DNA of 64,000 nt from assembly GCA_023014485.1 (NCBI GenBank), contig JAJOZX010000938.1, forward strand, positions 927,501-991,500, read 5' to 3'. The notes beneath the pieces were generated by a model. It had not been told where the DNA came from. It did not search any database and saw only the letters and a program-made list of their open reading frames with translations. Each line of letters opens with the position of its first letter. Positions within the stretch are counted from its first letter, which is position 1. The DNA is from Bathynomus jamesi. Its lineage: Eukaryota > Arthropoda > Malacostraca > Isopoda > Cirolanidae. Shown in pieces: positions 1-10,304 of the stretch. The position numbers and the translations under genes were made by a program.

Positions 1-55
1 TGTTCCTGACAGTTGGCTTAGAAGGCGTAAGTGGCTTGTTTAGGTTTCTGCGGAA

Positions 56-1649
56 TGGTCAGCGAAAGTATTTACGAATTGTAAGTTGTATTATATTTGG
101 AATAAGAATGTATATATAGTAAGATATTTAATTGTAATATAATAATATTTGATATATTTGACAATAAAACAGGTTAATAAAAGAAAAATACCATATTTAT
201 TTGTAAAAATTTATAAAAATTTATGAAAATTAGTATCCTGTATGGCCACCCTTGTTCTTTCGGACTAGCTCAAGACGCCGAGGCATTGAGTCAACCAACT
301 TTGTGCACGATTCAGGACTGATTTTATACCACTCTTCTTGAAGAACTCTCCATAAATCGTCTTTATTTTTTGCCTTATCTTCTCTTGTTCTTACTTTACT
401 TGTGAGCTCATCCCAAAGATGTTCAATAGGATTTAAATCTGTACACTGAGACGGCCATCCTAGCATTTTAAACCCTTCTTCTTCAAGCTTACTCTAGAGC
501 TGTTTCAGTGATTTAGCACTATGCTTAGGATCGTTATCCTGTTGAAATATGAAGTTTGCATAATCTCCATGAAGTTCTTTGGCAGCTGGGATTGCAATAT
601 TAGTGAATAGATGTTTGAATACATATTGATCATTTTCATTCCCAGTGATCCGGTGTAATTTTCCAACTCCCTTTGATGAGAAGCAGCCCAACACGTTGAT
701 TCCCCCAACTCCCTTTCTCACCGTCGGAATAAGGCATTCATTCTTATATTCTTCACCAATTAGTCTATTAACAATTTTCCTCCTTTTATTACAACCAAAA
801 ATTTCAAATCTGCTTTCATCACTCCATACAATTTTCGATCAATTCTCAACATCCCAATGTTTGTGTTGAATAGCAAATTCTAATCGTGCTATCACATTCT
901 TCTTTGACAATAAAGGTTTTTTCTTACTGAGTCTAGCATTTTATTATCTGTTAACATTCTTCTTACTGTCTCAGCACTAACTTTTGTTTCTTCCACTTTC
1001 ACTAATTCTTTACTCAAGTCATTTGCTGTCATAAATCTATTCTCCAAAGCCAGAAATTTTAGATGCCTTACACCATGCTCTGACAAAACCAGTTCGGACT
1101 AACTTTACAGGTACTTCCTTGGTTTAAAATACGTTTTTTTAGTATCTGACTGTACCTTCACTTATCTTCAGCATTTTTGCAATAATTGTATTGGAATAAA
1201 TACCCATTTTAACAAGAGCACTCAATTCTCCTAAGTCTTGGCTAGATAATTCGCGTGTCTTAACCATCCTCTCAAATTGGAAATATATAAGTAAAAATTT
1301 CGTTCAACAGCGTTAAAATAAACCTTCCACTAACGAGGCTGACAGCACACTAAATTGTGCATAATCTGTGCTGCTAATTTCAAAATTAGAGGACTTTTAA
1401 TTTAACGATGCCAAATTATCAAAATATTGCAGAAACTCTATGGAATTAATTACGATGACTTTTAAAGTGGAAAAATATTGTATTTATCCTAATAATTACT
1501 GGCTTTTACTAATTTATTTGTGTTCTGCATAACATAAATTACCATAAAAAATATATTAACATAAAATAAATTTTACTAAATCGGAAAAAATAAATCTACC
1601 ATTAATATCTGAATAATATTTCTAAATTCGTAAATACTTTTGCTGACCA
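56..1649 (-). mobile_element. Tc1/mariner-type transposon (DD37E-like), degraded
   Basis: Terminal inverted repeats of 25 bp lie at 56-80 and 1625-1649 and differ at one position (core TGGTCAGC.AAAGTATTTAC). The interior carries a broken transposase on the minus strand. The flanking bases do not give a clean TA duplication, and the outermost TIR bases look eroded on the left. The element lies inside repeat R1. Confidence 0.85.
230..1267 (-). pseudogene. Tc1-type transposase, DD37E-like, broken
   Basis: This would be the cut-and-paste transposase of the surrounding Tc1. Reading from the ATG at 1267, an N-terminal helix-turn-helix region is followed by the first catalytic Asp (WSDES near 815), the second (FQQDNDPKH near 540) and the end block NPIEHLW. 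Counting through one in-frame stop, 37 residues separate the second Asp from the Glu, which suggests a DD37E family rather than classic DD34E. At least three stops or frameshifts (near 1140, 900 and 495) make it a pseudogene. It ends with the Tc1-typical tail SMPRRLE...HTGY. The 37 count depends on there being no indel in that stretch. Confidence 0.8.
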
Positions 1650-1747
1650 GTGTGTATATTATTAACTTTTGAGTTGCCAGATTACGGCATTTTTTATATA
1701 TATTCCCATAATCCCAGTTATTCCTTAATATCGTTTATTTATATATA

Positions 1748-2581
1748 CCTTCGACTCCACTTAAAAAGGTCACCTAATTAGCAGGTCATATGGTTTAAGC
1801 AGGTCATCTTGCTAAATCCCAAATATTTTTATATGTCTGCCATTATAATTATATATTGATAAGAAGGTCACGTCTAGGATAGGTAAGCCGCTTAATGAGG
1901 TTAAAAATACAAGTATCAGTCAGAACTATTTTTGCCACTTTCCACCAGAATCAGATTTATTACCGTAAGAAAATATTTACCGTGAAAAAATATTTACCGT
2001 GAGAAAATAACCATTCCAAACAGATTATTATCGGAAATTCCAGAACCTTCTTGGCTGAAAGCCGGCCCACAAGCCCCGCCTTGTTGGTCATTTTAAGGAA
2101 GCCGATTGGTTAACATTTTATGAGAGAACTGTAATTGTATTTCTCGAATTATTAGCAAAATTCATTTTCTTACCAGATATTGGCTTGCATTGCCGCATCT
2201 ACTGTAACTCCTGAATTACTGTATGTGTATACTCCTGTGTATACCATCAATGATTATTTTCGTGAGTAAATACTGTATGACGTATTTTAACCCTATTGAT
2301 CCAAAGTTGTATATACAATTAATGTTTTTTAATAAATTAAATAAAGTACTGTAAGACTGTATTTTAATAAAACAAACTATTGAATGAGTTAGTGTTTAAT
2401 ATACTGTACCTCTTTACTGTTATAACAAGGTAGAACAACAATAGAGCGTATAAAGAGTTAATGGAATGGCAATAATATATGTATCCTGCCTATAACACTA
2501 AGAAATAGATAAGCAGGTCGGCCGCATAAGAAGGTCAGAAACGTTTAGTCCCAAAGTGACCTTTTTATCCGGATTTGACTG
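1748..2581. mobile_element. Non-autonomous pogo/Tc1-like TIR element
   Basis: The ends at 1748-1773 and 2556-2581 are imperfect inverted repeats of about 26 bp sharing the inner block AAAAAGGTCAC and an outer TC-anATCC pattern. Both ends abut TA (1746-1747 and 2582-2583). There is no coding sequence inside; a short direct repeat around 'aaaatatttaccgtga' occurs near 1970-2005. TIR pattern and TA duplication suggest a pogo/Tigger-type MITE; this is inference. Confidence 0.55.
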
Positions 2582-2594
2582 TATATATATATAT

Positions 2595-3260
2595 TAGGGT
2601 GGCCCTTAGTTGTATGTGATTTTCTGAAATGAAATATTTTTCATCTCCCAACCTCCAAAGTTTTTCTAATCCATGTGACGATGCTCTGTGTAAATTTGCA
2701 GCTCAATCAGACAATATTAAGATGGCCCCCAAAGGCCCTAAAGTTTCAGATTTTAACAATATTGATATTTTTTCATATAAAACCGTTTTTATCTTCTTTA
2801 CAGTGTTTTATTCGAAAGAAATATAGAATATGATCGAAAGCGAATTCAATTTACAATAAATTTAGTTATAACCATTATTTACTTAAAACCAAAATTGGAC
2901 GAGATATTCACGGAAATTGAAAAGTATCATAAGTGCGTAAAAAAAACGCTTCTGGAAGGTTTTAGAAAGTTCTGCGACTGCGGCCTATATAAGCGGCGTA
3001 ATTATTTGTTGTAAATAAAATTCACTTTCGATTATGCTTTGTGATTATTTTCCCAAACAAAGTTTGCAAATGAATTATAAAGGTTTTATATTAGAAATAC
3101 CAATTATCGGTGAATTTTGAAACTTTAGGGCCTTTGGGGGCCACCTTAATATAGCCCAATTGAGCTGAAATTTTGCACAGAGCACTGTTGTATATATTGA
3201 AAGAAGATTAGGGGTTGGGAGCAAGTAATTTCAAAAGTTGAAAAATAAGGGCCACCCTAA
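2595..3260. mobile_element. MITE with TAGGGTG termini
   Basis: Starts TAGGGTGGCCCTTA (2595) and ends with its reverse complement (3260). The inverted repeats are long, about 170 bp each: an inner block around 'ggcccccaaaggccctaaag' occurs near 2724 and, inverted, near 3130. It sits in (TA)n, so the target duplication is hidden. No coding capacity. The terminus is shared with the larger elements at 20.7, 27.2 and 62.2 kb. Confidence 0.8.
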
Positions 3261-3293
3261 TATATATATATATATATACACCCAGGAAAACCT

Positions 3294-3590
3294 TTATTGG
3301 ATAATAAAACACATTAACATTATTTCACCTCTCAAGGTATGTGGATACCGATATTCGATGTAAAGGTCCTTTAATTCGTTCACTACTCTTTTTGTGCCCA
3401 CTTTACATTCGGTTGGTAAGTTATCACTCTCTTTAAAAACGGACAGAATACAATCAAATGTACGCACAATGAGGGCGTCGTTAGCCACAAAATCATTATT
3501 AAATTCAAATTTATAAACACTCCTTTCCAATCGAGGGTTTATTCTTACCGTTCCGAGCTTTTCAACCGTGAACTCTTCTTTACAATGCAT
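3294..3590 (-). pseudogene. Polinton accessory gene Z, copy 1, C-terminally truncated
   Basis: Small protein of unknown function. The first about 90 residues align with the copy-2 gene at 52487-52836: EEFT-EKLG, SVYK--FNND, EY-YP--L-GEIML. Copy 1 then leaves the shared sequence and ends with an unrelated tail at 3294, so about 20 residues are lost. Its ATG at 3590 overlaps the end of gene Y by 11 nt, as in copy 2, which supports a single transcript. No signal peptide, membrane segment or known motif is visible. I do not recognise a family. Confidence 0.6.
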
Positions 3591-4304
3591 ATCGGCAGTT
3601 GAAATAATCTTTTAAGTCGTAGCGACAGCTGCTCATTATATAAAGAATTAGTTCTTCAGGGTGGACAGTATAGGTGAGCTCAGCCCTGTACCGCTCAAGT
3701 CCTTTGTACCAAAGTTCATGATATTTCGAAGAGTCTAAACATTTAAAATAAGCATCCAGTTCTAGACCATTCTCACCTTGTTCATTCGTACATTCGTCGA
3801 GCAGAGCGGTGTATGCGTATTCAAGAACCGTATCAAAATAAAGCATATCCGTCACATGTACGTCTAATATAGGCTCTAGCTTGCGAAAACCGACGATTTC
3901 AAACATTCTCTCGAGGATGAAGCGGTTTCGCGTGGGGACAAGAACGTTATTATCAGACGCATTCTTCCACATCAGTCGTATATCAATGCATGGCTGATAG
4001 CTATTTATACACAACGTAAAAACAATGGCATATGAGGGGATATCACTAATCTGTTCTCTTCTTGTACCTACACCTGCAGTTATTTTATAGCGATTCTCGC
4101 TCCACTTCTCAACTATCACGAAGACTCTATTCATCTCCTCAACACTTAAATAACACCATTCCGTTTACCAGAGTTTGTTTGTCTACAAGTCGTTTCAAGT
4201 ACATAATTAATGGCACCGGTTTTACGCCTAAACACACGCAATGACTTCGTCACGGACACCTCATATACGGCAATGAGAATGCTGCTTAAAGGAAGCACCT
4301 TCAT
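3580..4304 (-). pseudogene. Polinton accessory gene Y, copy 1
   Basis: Unknown protein of about 240 residues. The likely start is the ATG at 4304, matching the start of the copy-2 gene (shared pattern LPL-SIL-A-Y-VSVTKSLRVFR). One frameshift near 4140 splits it; the longer piece, 184 residues (3580-4134), reads cleanly and contains FVIVEKW, AGVGTRREQ, NNVLVPTRNRF and a C-terminal SSCRYDL-DYFNCRYA block, all found in copy 2. Mixed polar and hydrophobic composition; no transmembrane segment or catalytic motif stands out. It is followed by Z with an 11-nt overlap. Function unknown. Confidence 0.6.
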
Positions 4305-4403
4305 ATTCTATTGTTAGGAGTGCACGTCCAGCCGGTTCAACCTCTGAGATGACTATGAGCAGCCACTGCGCGGTTTGGCTCGGAGACAGGTGTGGGAAAC
4401 GAG

Positions 4404-4775
4404 TCACAAGGGTGAGTCATAAGAAGCGTTAATGTTTCGTGTACGGGTTTGTTCCAACATGAAAGAGTCATGTGAATACGTGTACCCCATTACACTGGGC
4501 AATCGTTTAAAGAATTTTTCCATCTGCGACACACGAAGTAATATGGGCTTTAATGTTTTATCACTCCCACTCCCCAGAATGCGCACCAGACATTTTTGTT
4601 CAGGGGGATTTTCACGAACTAAACACATTTTATTAACACCCAGCGCACTATTTGATAGAAACATGTGTCCATATTTATCCTTTTTGCTTAGCAAGTGATA
4701 CTCATCTCTAAATTCTATTAAGAATTCACACAGGCCTTTAGCCATAACCTCACTGCTAAAACCTCGTCATGTGAC
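4404..4775 (-). pseudogene. Polinton accessory gene X, copy 1, 5' truncated
   Basis: C-terminal part (about 113 residues) of an unknown protein. It matches the plus-strand gene at 49.9-50.3 kb: GLCEFLIE-RD-Y, VNKMCLVR--PP--KCLVRILGS-SDKTLKPIL, and LPS-MGY-YS. DNA similarity to copy 2 extends to about 4775 and then stops, so the N-terminal half seen in copy 2 is missing. The last residues differ between copies because of a frame change. No known family recognised. Confidence 0.55.
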
Positions 4776-4953
4776 TGAATAGACTTACTGCTTATTATTA
4801 TTCTACATTTTCTCTTGAAGGGGACTAAAATTTCTACTTTACGTATATATTACGGATTTATTTCAACTAACTCGAATGATATAGCAGCGTCGACAGACGG
4901 TTCCCTGCAAATTAAAGTATCTGTTTTAGAAATATTAAAGTTGATATGTAAGA

Positions 4954-4999
<46 letters not shown>

Positions 5000-5125
5000 T
5001 ATTATATATATGTACTCTGTGTGTAGAGTGATGAAAAACAAGTGGATTTTTAATATTATTAAAGAAGATTCTGAAAAATGTATGGACTAATCAAATTAAT
5101 TTAAAAAATTCTGTCTACAACCGTA
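4776..5125. repeat. Junction segment with (TA)n tract
   Basis: No gene seen. 4955-5011 is a (TA)n microsatellite. The segment separates inverted X-Y-Z from the main body of Polinton copy 1, so the rearrangement breakpoint should lie here. Confidence 0.6.
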
Positions 5126-5289
5126 GCCTTTCTCCTTAAAGGACTGATGAGGAACTAAATTGTGTTATAGAATCTTTTCGTGATAGTTTTGAAAAAACGC
5201 AAGTCGCGGACAGTGATCTGAATAGAGAGGTTGAAGTATTAGAGCAGTCCCGATCCAACGAATGCCAGGTCGTCGGGGATTTAATGTAA
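5126..5289 (+). pseudogene. Polinton ORF W, copy 1 (small acidic protein)
   Basis: Short plus-strand gene at the left edge of the main Polinton block, facing away from the minus-strand capsid cluster. It matches copy 2 at 44141-44341: a FRDSF core and a C-terminal RSNECQV block. The start region has stops, so this copy is dead. In both copies the last codon is followed by a GTAAG sequence overlapping the TAA stop. Function unknown. Confidence 0.5.
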
Positions 5290-5523
5290 GCTTTTTCTTT
5301 TTCTTGTGTTTCGGGTAAGAACAAGACGCAGTGTATTTCATCAATTTAATAATTGGTAGAGTCATAAGGAATGTTTTATAAAATAGTAAAATTTTTATAT
5401 TCAACTTAAATTAGTTACAGAATTAGCATCCATTACATTTTAACTAAGCTACAGAGCACAAGACTAACATTATTGGAGACATCTTATATTTTACACAATA
5501 TTGTTGCAATTACTCGTTACATT
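5290..5523. other. Polinton noncoding spacer, copy 1
   Basis: AT-rich spacer between converging ORF W and the protease gene. The corresponding spacer in copy 2 is at 44342-44570. No feature recognised beyond short T tracts. Confidence 0.4.
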
Positions 5524-6180
5524 TTATATATATACTAGTAAAACATCGCACAATACATCGAGTGCGCACAAACAGAAAACTTTTTTTATCTGCCTGCATA
5601 CCAACTTATTCCGCTCACTGTGACACGGGTCGAATAATTTTTTAAAATTTTTAAATTCTTTTCCACGTGCCATGTGTAAGAGAAATGAAAGGCAGTACAT
5701 GCCGCAAGTATTAATAAAGTATCCCTGGAATCGGTAAGGATTCCAGACAATTTCGGGGATATGCATTTGTTCGAGAAATTTTACAATAATAGAATCATTC
5801 CAAGGACGAGCCCCATCGAGTTAAAGGGATTACTTGAAGATCAGGGCCCCCAGCCTTCTTTAGTCAGCTTTATAACCTAACGATTGGTTAGGTTAAGTCG
5901 TAATATTTTCGTTAGTTAGCCTTATAAGGCTAACTAAAGAAGGCTGGGGCCCCTGATCTTCAGGTGATCCAGTAAAAGTTGTACATCTTTCTTTATTTAT
6001 AAAGTAGATAGCTATCAAATGAATCCCTTTGCCACCAATAACATCTGTCTTCACAATAAGTGCGCCGCAATCTCTCGTAGTTGGTAATTTCAATGTTTCA
6101 TTCTTCGCAAACACACCGATAAATTTGGAACGTCTGATTCGGTCACTATTCATTACTCTCTTGAGTGTATTCACATCCAT
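5524..6180 (-). pseudogene. PRO: Polinton cysteine protease (adenain/Ulp1-like), copy 1, interrupted by a MITE
   Basis: Capsid maturation protease of Polintons, related to the adenovirus protease. The ATG at 6180 opens MDVNTLKRVM, followed by FIGVFAKNE and the catalytic His block (GIHLIAIYF; copy 2 has the more usual GIHWFAIYF). After a foldback MITE insert (5825-5975) the reading resumes with WNPYRFQGYF and NTCGMYCLSFLLH, which carries the predicted nucleophile Cys. It overlaps the 3' end of the capsid gene by 35 nt in another frame, the arrangement also seen in copy 2. The insert and a frame change inactivate it. Confidence 0.75.
5825..5975. mobile_element. Short foldback MITE in the protease gene
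   Basis: About 150 bp with long arms: 'gaagatcagggcccccagcc' on the left reappears inverted on the right as 'ggctggggcccctgatcttc', and the similarity runs inward through 'ttctttagt-ag-c-ttata'. The homologous place in copy 2 (about 44.83 kb) is uninterrupted. Confidence 0.75.
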
Positions 6181-7402
6181 TTTAAAAGTTAGTGAATACA
6201 CTCCTGAATCTGTCAATTTCTATTAGGGCCTGTGTACACTAATAAGAGCGTCTATCGGCTTGGCGAATTCCACTCTGACAAAAATGTTTCCACTCTGTTG
6301 TGGACTTAAGTGTGTATTTACATACACTAGCAGATAAGTCAGGAGTGATGTCAAACGGATAAAGGTTAAATTGACCGATGAATTCTTTCTGCGTTACACC
6401 AACTCCTAGCTCATCACAAACACCGGCGATGTGGGCAAGATTACTATAAGATCTCGAGCAAAGCGGGAACACAGCATCTGATGAAAAGTCCGTTTCCAAT
6501 GTTACCCCCGCAACGCTATGCCATTGACGTATAATGTTATATTTTTAAGGCCGAAATTCTCGAATTTAAAGACGTTCTTTTTATATTTCCTATTCACAGA
6601 AGCGTGGTCGTGCATACCAATTAATAACCTTTTAGGTAGAGCTCCCAGGGCGATGTGCCCTTGCGGGCACCGGTTATAGTTTGATCTGTACTCAGTTAAT
6701 TGGGTATTTTACTGTGGCATGTAGTAAATTTTTTTCAATTTCTATTTGTTTTCGCGAACTTAGTTTCACTCGACGTGCGCGAAGGTATGTTTCCATAACA
6801 TGAACCACAACGGGCTTTGCGCCCTCTTCATGCTCAGCTCCAAGATTTAAACAGATTTCAGGTTTCGTGCGAGTGAGCTTTAATTTCATATCGACCACAT
6901 CCACAAGCAGCTTCTCCTGGAATGTGAATTCTGCATGCAGGCGCCCAAAACATTCGTATATCTTCTTTTTAGAATTTGTAAATTTGTCTTTTATACTGCT
7001 TTCGTCTTTACCCTGATAATAGCCCTCGGCAATTAAAAAGTATCCTTCGCTTCTTTTGAAAAGATGAGGATATTTTCCAGATAGGCTAGTAGGTAATAAT
7101 AACCCGTTCCTGCCGAGATGTTGATCTGATTTAAATACAACGTATTTGTCATCACAATCTGTTCCATCTGAATGTGCTATACGTAGTTTAGCGTACATGT
7201 GTACGCAGCTTGAATCAAAAAATGAAGTGCCTGAGCTGGGTATCACGAATTCTATAGCCGCACTCAGGGAACTAATTGTGTTTACCGGGTTAATCATAAT
7301 AAAGTCACTGTGTTCAGTGGAAACTTGCGTTGGGGGCATGTCAAAGAGGGATAGCTGCGATTTACAACATTGTGAACTGCACGGATGGATAAAGCGTGCC
7401 AT
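6146..7402 (-). pseudogene. Polinton major capsid protein (double jelly-roll, F54H12.2-like), copy 1
   Basis: Hexon-type capsid protein. The ATG at 7402 begins with a Cys-rich start (SSQCC), then the family hallmark PPTQVS...EHSDF near residue 27 and EFVIPSSG near residue 52. Downstream pieces carry KFENFGLKNI (near 6570) and FNLYPFDITPDLS (near 6340), both recurring in this family. Compared with copy 2 it lacks about 100 bp near residue 80, and a stop near 6692 and later frameshifts break it. The end overlaps the protease start. The gene lies second in the minus-strand capsid cluster. Confidence 0.8.
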
Positions 7403-7482
7403 GACGAGCCAGAAATAGTACCACCTCTCTCGTCAATTAGTAAGCAACCTATGATTCATGAGAGTAATGTCCTCAGCTTATA

Positions 7483-7880
7483 TCAGTTAAAAAAATTATC
7501 AACCATAAGTTTCACTCGCTTAAAGCACTTCTTTTTTGATGTCCTTTTACGTTTAAGGCTACGTGCTGGTAGTAACCCCTTCTTCTTCTTCCGGACAGCC
7601 CTCTTCTTCTTCCCACCACCATGCATTTATCTCTTTGCATCTTTGATGATTTCGTCCCGTGTACGCTTTAAGTGCTTTTGTAGAGCCTCTTTAGGTCTAA
7701 CCCTTCCATTAGGTCTTCTACCGTGTTAAAACCTGATTGTAACGATTTCATCCCGAGATATCTGGCACCCCTCTTCAGCAAGGGGACAGCCGTACGTAGT
7801 ATGGATGAAAAAATGGATCCAAGCCCACTCCCACGCTGGTATCTCAACCCTTAATAGACTGTGAAAGACTTTCGTTCCAT
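7483..7880 (-). pseudogene. Small basic capsid-associated protein (pX/pVI-like), copy 1
   Basis: The ATG at 7880 overlaps the penton stop in a TAATG junction. The N-terminus has a glycine-rich amphipathic block, RYQRGSGLGSIFS, followed by a hydrophobic stretch and Arg/Lys-rich sequence; the C-terminus is very Lys/Arg-rich (KKKRAVRKKKK). Short proteins with this Gly-Leu-Gly start and basic tail occur between penton and capsid genes in Polintons and may act like adenovirus core or membrane-lytic proteins; that role is inference. A stop at codon 10 (TAA where copy 2 has CGA) and a frameshift disable it. Confidence 0.6.
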
Positions 7881-8528
7881 TATAACTCAGTGTGACGAAA
7901 GTGGAGCTTCACTGCTAAGCTCCCATCACCGAATGAGAAACTTTTTCCCTCAATCGTTCTTATATATATTGAGATATTGGTTAATAGCTTAGTCGCGACA
8001 TTCACATAATGAGGTTTGTAATATGTAATGTTCAAGCTCTGTCCTCTATTATTGGGAATGTGAGCGATACGAAGCAGCCGCGCTTAAATATCCCCAATAA
8101 TCTGATACTCCACGATATTGCTGTAAATATAGCACATGTCTGGCGATGAATAGCCATCACTCAATTCCTCCAATTTCAGCTGATACATTAGGTTGGACAA
8201 ATCCTGTTTTACTTCGTGAAAAGTATCTCTTTGGAAGGCTGATCCATATCGCCCCTCTGTTATAATTTTCAACAACCCTTTGTCTTTAATATTTCTGTTA
8301 GCTTGTGATTTTAGGGTCACAATGTGTGCAGGGGTTTCTTTGTTTAAGATTTCTTATACTAAATCAGTCGTAAGATTTGAGCTTTTTAAACTAACGTTTA
8401 AGTCTTCCACAACATCCTCGGCCGCACCATAACTGCGTGGCCGAGTGTTACTACTGTATTAAATGAAAAAAACTTCTACGTGAAGGTCAAAATATGATAA
8501 TAAAAACCCACTCTAATAGACGGAGTTT

Positions 8529-8572
8529 ATTTGCACAAGTTTCGATGCCCAATGGCATCCTCTTCGGGTGGA
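8529..8572 (-). ncRNA. Candidate hammerhead ribozyme, PLE A left arm
   Basis: On the minus strand the order is CCGAAGA, a perfect 6-bp stem (GATGCC/GGCATC) with loop ATTG, then GAAAC, a short UUG/CAA stem and AUA. This matches the hammerhead order CUGANGA - stem II - GAAA - stem III - NUH, with a C for the conserved U and one extra base before stem II. Penelope-like elements are known to carry minimal type I hammerheads at their ends. Activity is uncertain because of the core change. Confidence 0.45.
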
Positions 8573-9476
8573 TATAGAAAAACGAATGAACCAAAAACAA
8601 GAGGTAAAAAAGTCCTTAGATCCCGTTCTCCCGACACTGGAAGGGCATTTTTATTAAAGGGACCCGCTTATAAGTACATTCGCACAAATTTGAAACTATC
8701 CTCTTGTTCTATACATACAGATTCTATTATTTTTTTTACATAATTATTACATTTATTATTAAATTTATTACATTTAATATTGCATTATTATTTATTACAG
8801 AAATTATAAATTTATTATTACATTGATTATTACATTGTTGTTTATTATACAGAAATTATAAACCGAAAAACGAATGAAAAAGGCGAGAAGGAAACAATCC
8901 AGAGACCATTAAGAAATTCGCACCTAAGCTAGATCCCGTTCCCCCGACCCCAGAAGGGCATTTTTATTAAAGGGTCCCGCTTATAAGTACATTCGCACGA
9001 ATTAAAACTATCTTCTTGTTTTATACCTACAGATTCTATTATTTTGACATAATTACTGCATTTATTATTGCATTTACATTTTTTTTAACATTTATTATTA
9101 TTACCTTTACACTAATTATTACATTTATTTTGTTACCTTTATTATTACATTTATTGCATTTATATTTATTTCCACATTTATTACTTCCATTATTACATTT
9201 ACATTTACGTTTATTATTCGATTTACATTTTACCGAAAAAAAAAAACCGAATGAACCAAAAGCGAGTAAGGAAACAATCTAGAGACCTTTAAGAAATTCA
9301 TACTTAGGTTAGAACCCGTTCACCCGACTCCGTAAGGGATTTTTTGACCAAGAATCTCATTAAAGGGTCCAACTTATAAGTACCTTCGCACAAATTAAAA
9401 TTATCTTCTTGTTCTATACATACAGATTCAATTATTTATTTTTCTTTTGACATAATTATTACATTTGTAAAGTACC
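8573..9476 (-). repeat. PLE A left arm: 3' repeat units and AT-rich spacers
   Basis: Mirror image of 10305-11060. Segments ending in 'gggtcccgcttataagtac' style sequence recur, separated by low-complexity runs made of ATT/TAC steps. Apparent ORFs here (for example 9016-9282) are low-complexity translations of the spacers and not genes. Confidence 0.6.
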
Positions 9477-9818
9477 TTACTTGATTCCCAAATCTATAGC
9501 ATGATTATTTTGGCTGGCGTGATAAAAAATGGCATTATTAGTATTACAACTTCTGAAGGCATATTTGTGTTCTTTAATACGGGTTTCAATATTTCTTCCA
9601 GTTTCTCCTACGTGCACTAAATCACAACTTTTACAGAGAATGCTGTAGACACAGGCTTGTTCCTGTTTTGCATCGTTATTCCTAACCAATTTACTTTTCA
9701 CGGTAGACGAATATTTAAACGCCAAAGCAAACTTAAAATCTTTCGACAACGGTTTTACTCTTTCAAAGCCAGAAAATCTTTTTATGCCCCTCGGGAACCT
9801 TAAGTTAACCAAAACCAA
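9477..9818 (-). pseudogene. GIY-YIG endonuclease end of a Penelope-like ORF, left arm
   Basis: C-terminal endonuclease domain of a Penelope-type polyprotein. It has VYSILC, then VHVGETGRN--TRIKEH and a downstream FYHASQNNHAID block, the GIY-YIG pattern (Tyr, Tyr/His, Gly, Arg). It is nearly identical to the right-arm copy; the first Tyr pair partner is His here. It lacks the reverse transcriptase and ends early at 9477 through a frame change. Confidence 0.7.
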
Positions 9819-9821
9819 TAT

Positions 9822-10304
9822 GTGAGTTTGCCTTACATTGCCCGCTTAGAAAGAGTAAAACCGTGGACGAAAGATTTTAAGTTTGCTTTGGCGTTCAAAT
9901 ATTCGTCTACCGTGAAAAGTAAATTGGTTAGGAATAACGATGCAAAACAGGAACAAGCCTGTGTCTACAGCATTCTCTGTAAAAGTTGTGATTTAGTGTA
10001 CGTAGGAGAAACTGGAAGAAATATTGAAACCCGTATTAAAGAACACAAATATGCCTTCAGAAGTTGTAATACTAATAATGCAATTTTTTATCACGCCAGC
10101 CAAAATAATCATGCTATAGATTGGGAATCAAGTAAGGTACTTTATAAATGTAATAATTGTGTCCAAAGAAAAATAATAGAATCTCTATGTATAGAACAAG
10201 TAGATAATTTTAATTTGTGCGAAGGTACTTATAACTTGGACCCATGTTTGAGATTCTTGGTCAAAAAATCCCTTACGGAGTCGGGTGAACGGTTTCTAAC
10301 CTAA
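9822..10304 (+). pseudogene. GIY-YIG endonuclease end of a Penelope-like ORF, right arm
   Basis: The longer of the two mirrored copies, 160 residues open. It contains VYSILC-SC, VYVGETGRN, TRIKEH and the C-terminal Glu region IIESLCIEQ, then a tail ending in SLTESGERF. These are the nuclease motifs that nick target DNA in Penelope-like retrotransposition. There is no reverse transcriptase upstream, because the arm begins at the palindrome centre. Confidence 0.75.

Larger units (their letters stand above)
1..1745 (-). repeat. Dispersed repeat R1, copy a, split by a Tc1 insertion
   Basis: Bases 1-55 and 1650-1745 are the two sides of one repeat. Read on the minus strand they match the copy at 18.84-19.48 kb: the block with 'aagccatttacgc', the 'caactcaaaagttaataat' block, and the 'cgatattaaggaataactgg' block, in the same order. 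The Tc1 at 56-1649 sits inside this repeat, so R1 is the older of the two. Part of the copy-b sequence between the last two blocks is missing here. Confidence 0.7.

Noticed and set aside
7385..7729. 114-residue plus-strand frame
   Set aside because: It is the complement of the small basic capsid-associated gene, whose minus-strand frame matches copy 2.
9016..9282. Phe/Leu-rich hydrophobic open frame resembling a membrane protein
   Set aside because: It lies in the low-complexity AT spacer of the Penelope palindrome and is mirrored by non-coding sequence in the other arm.
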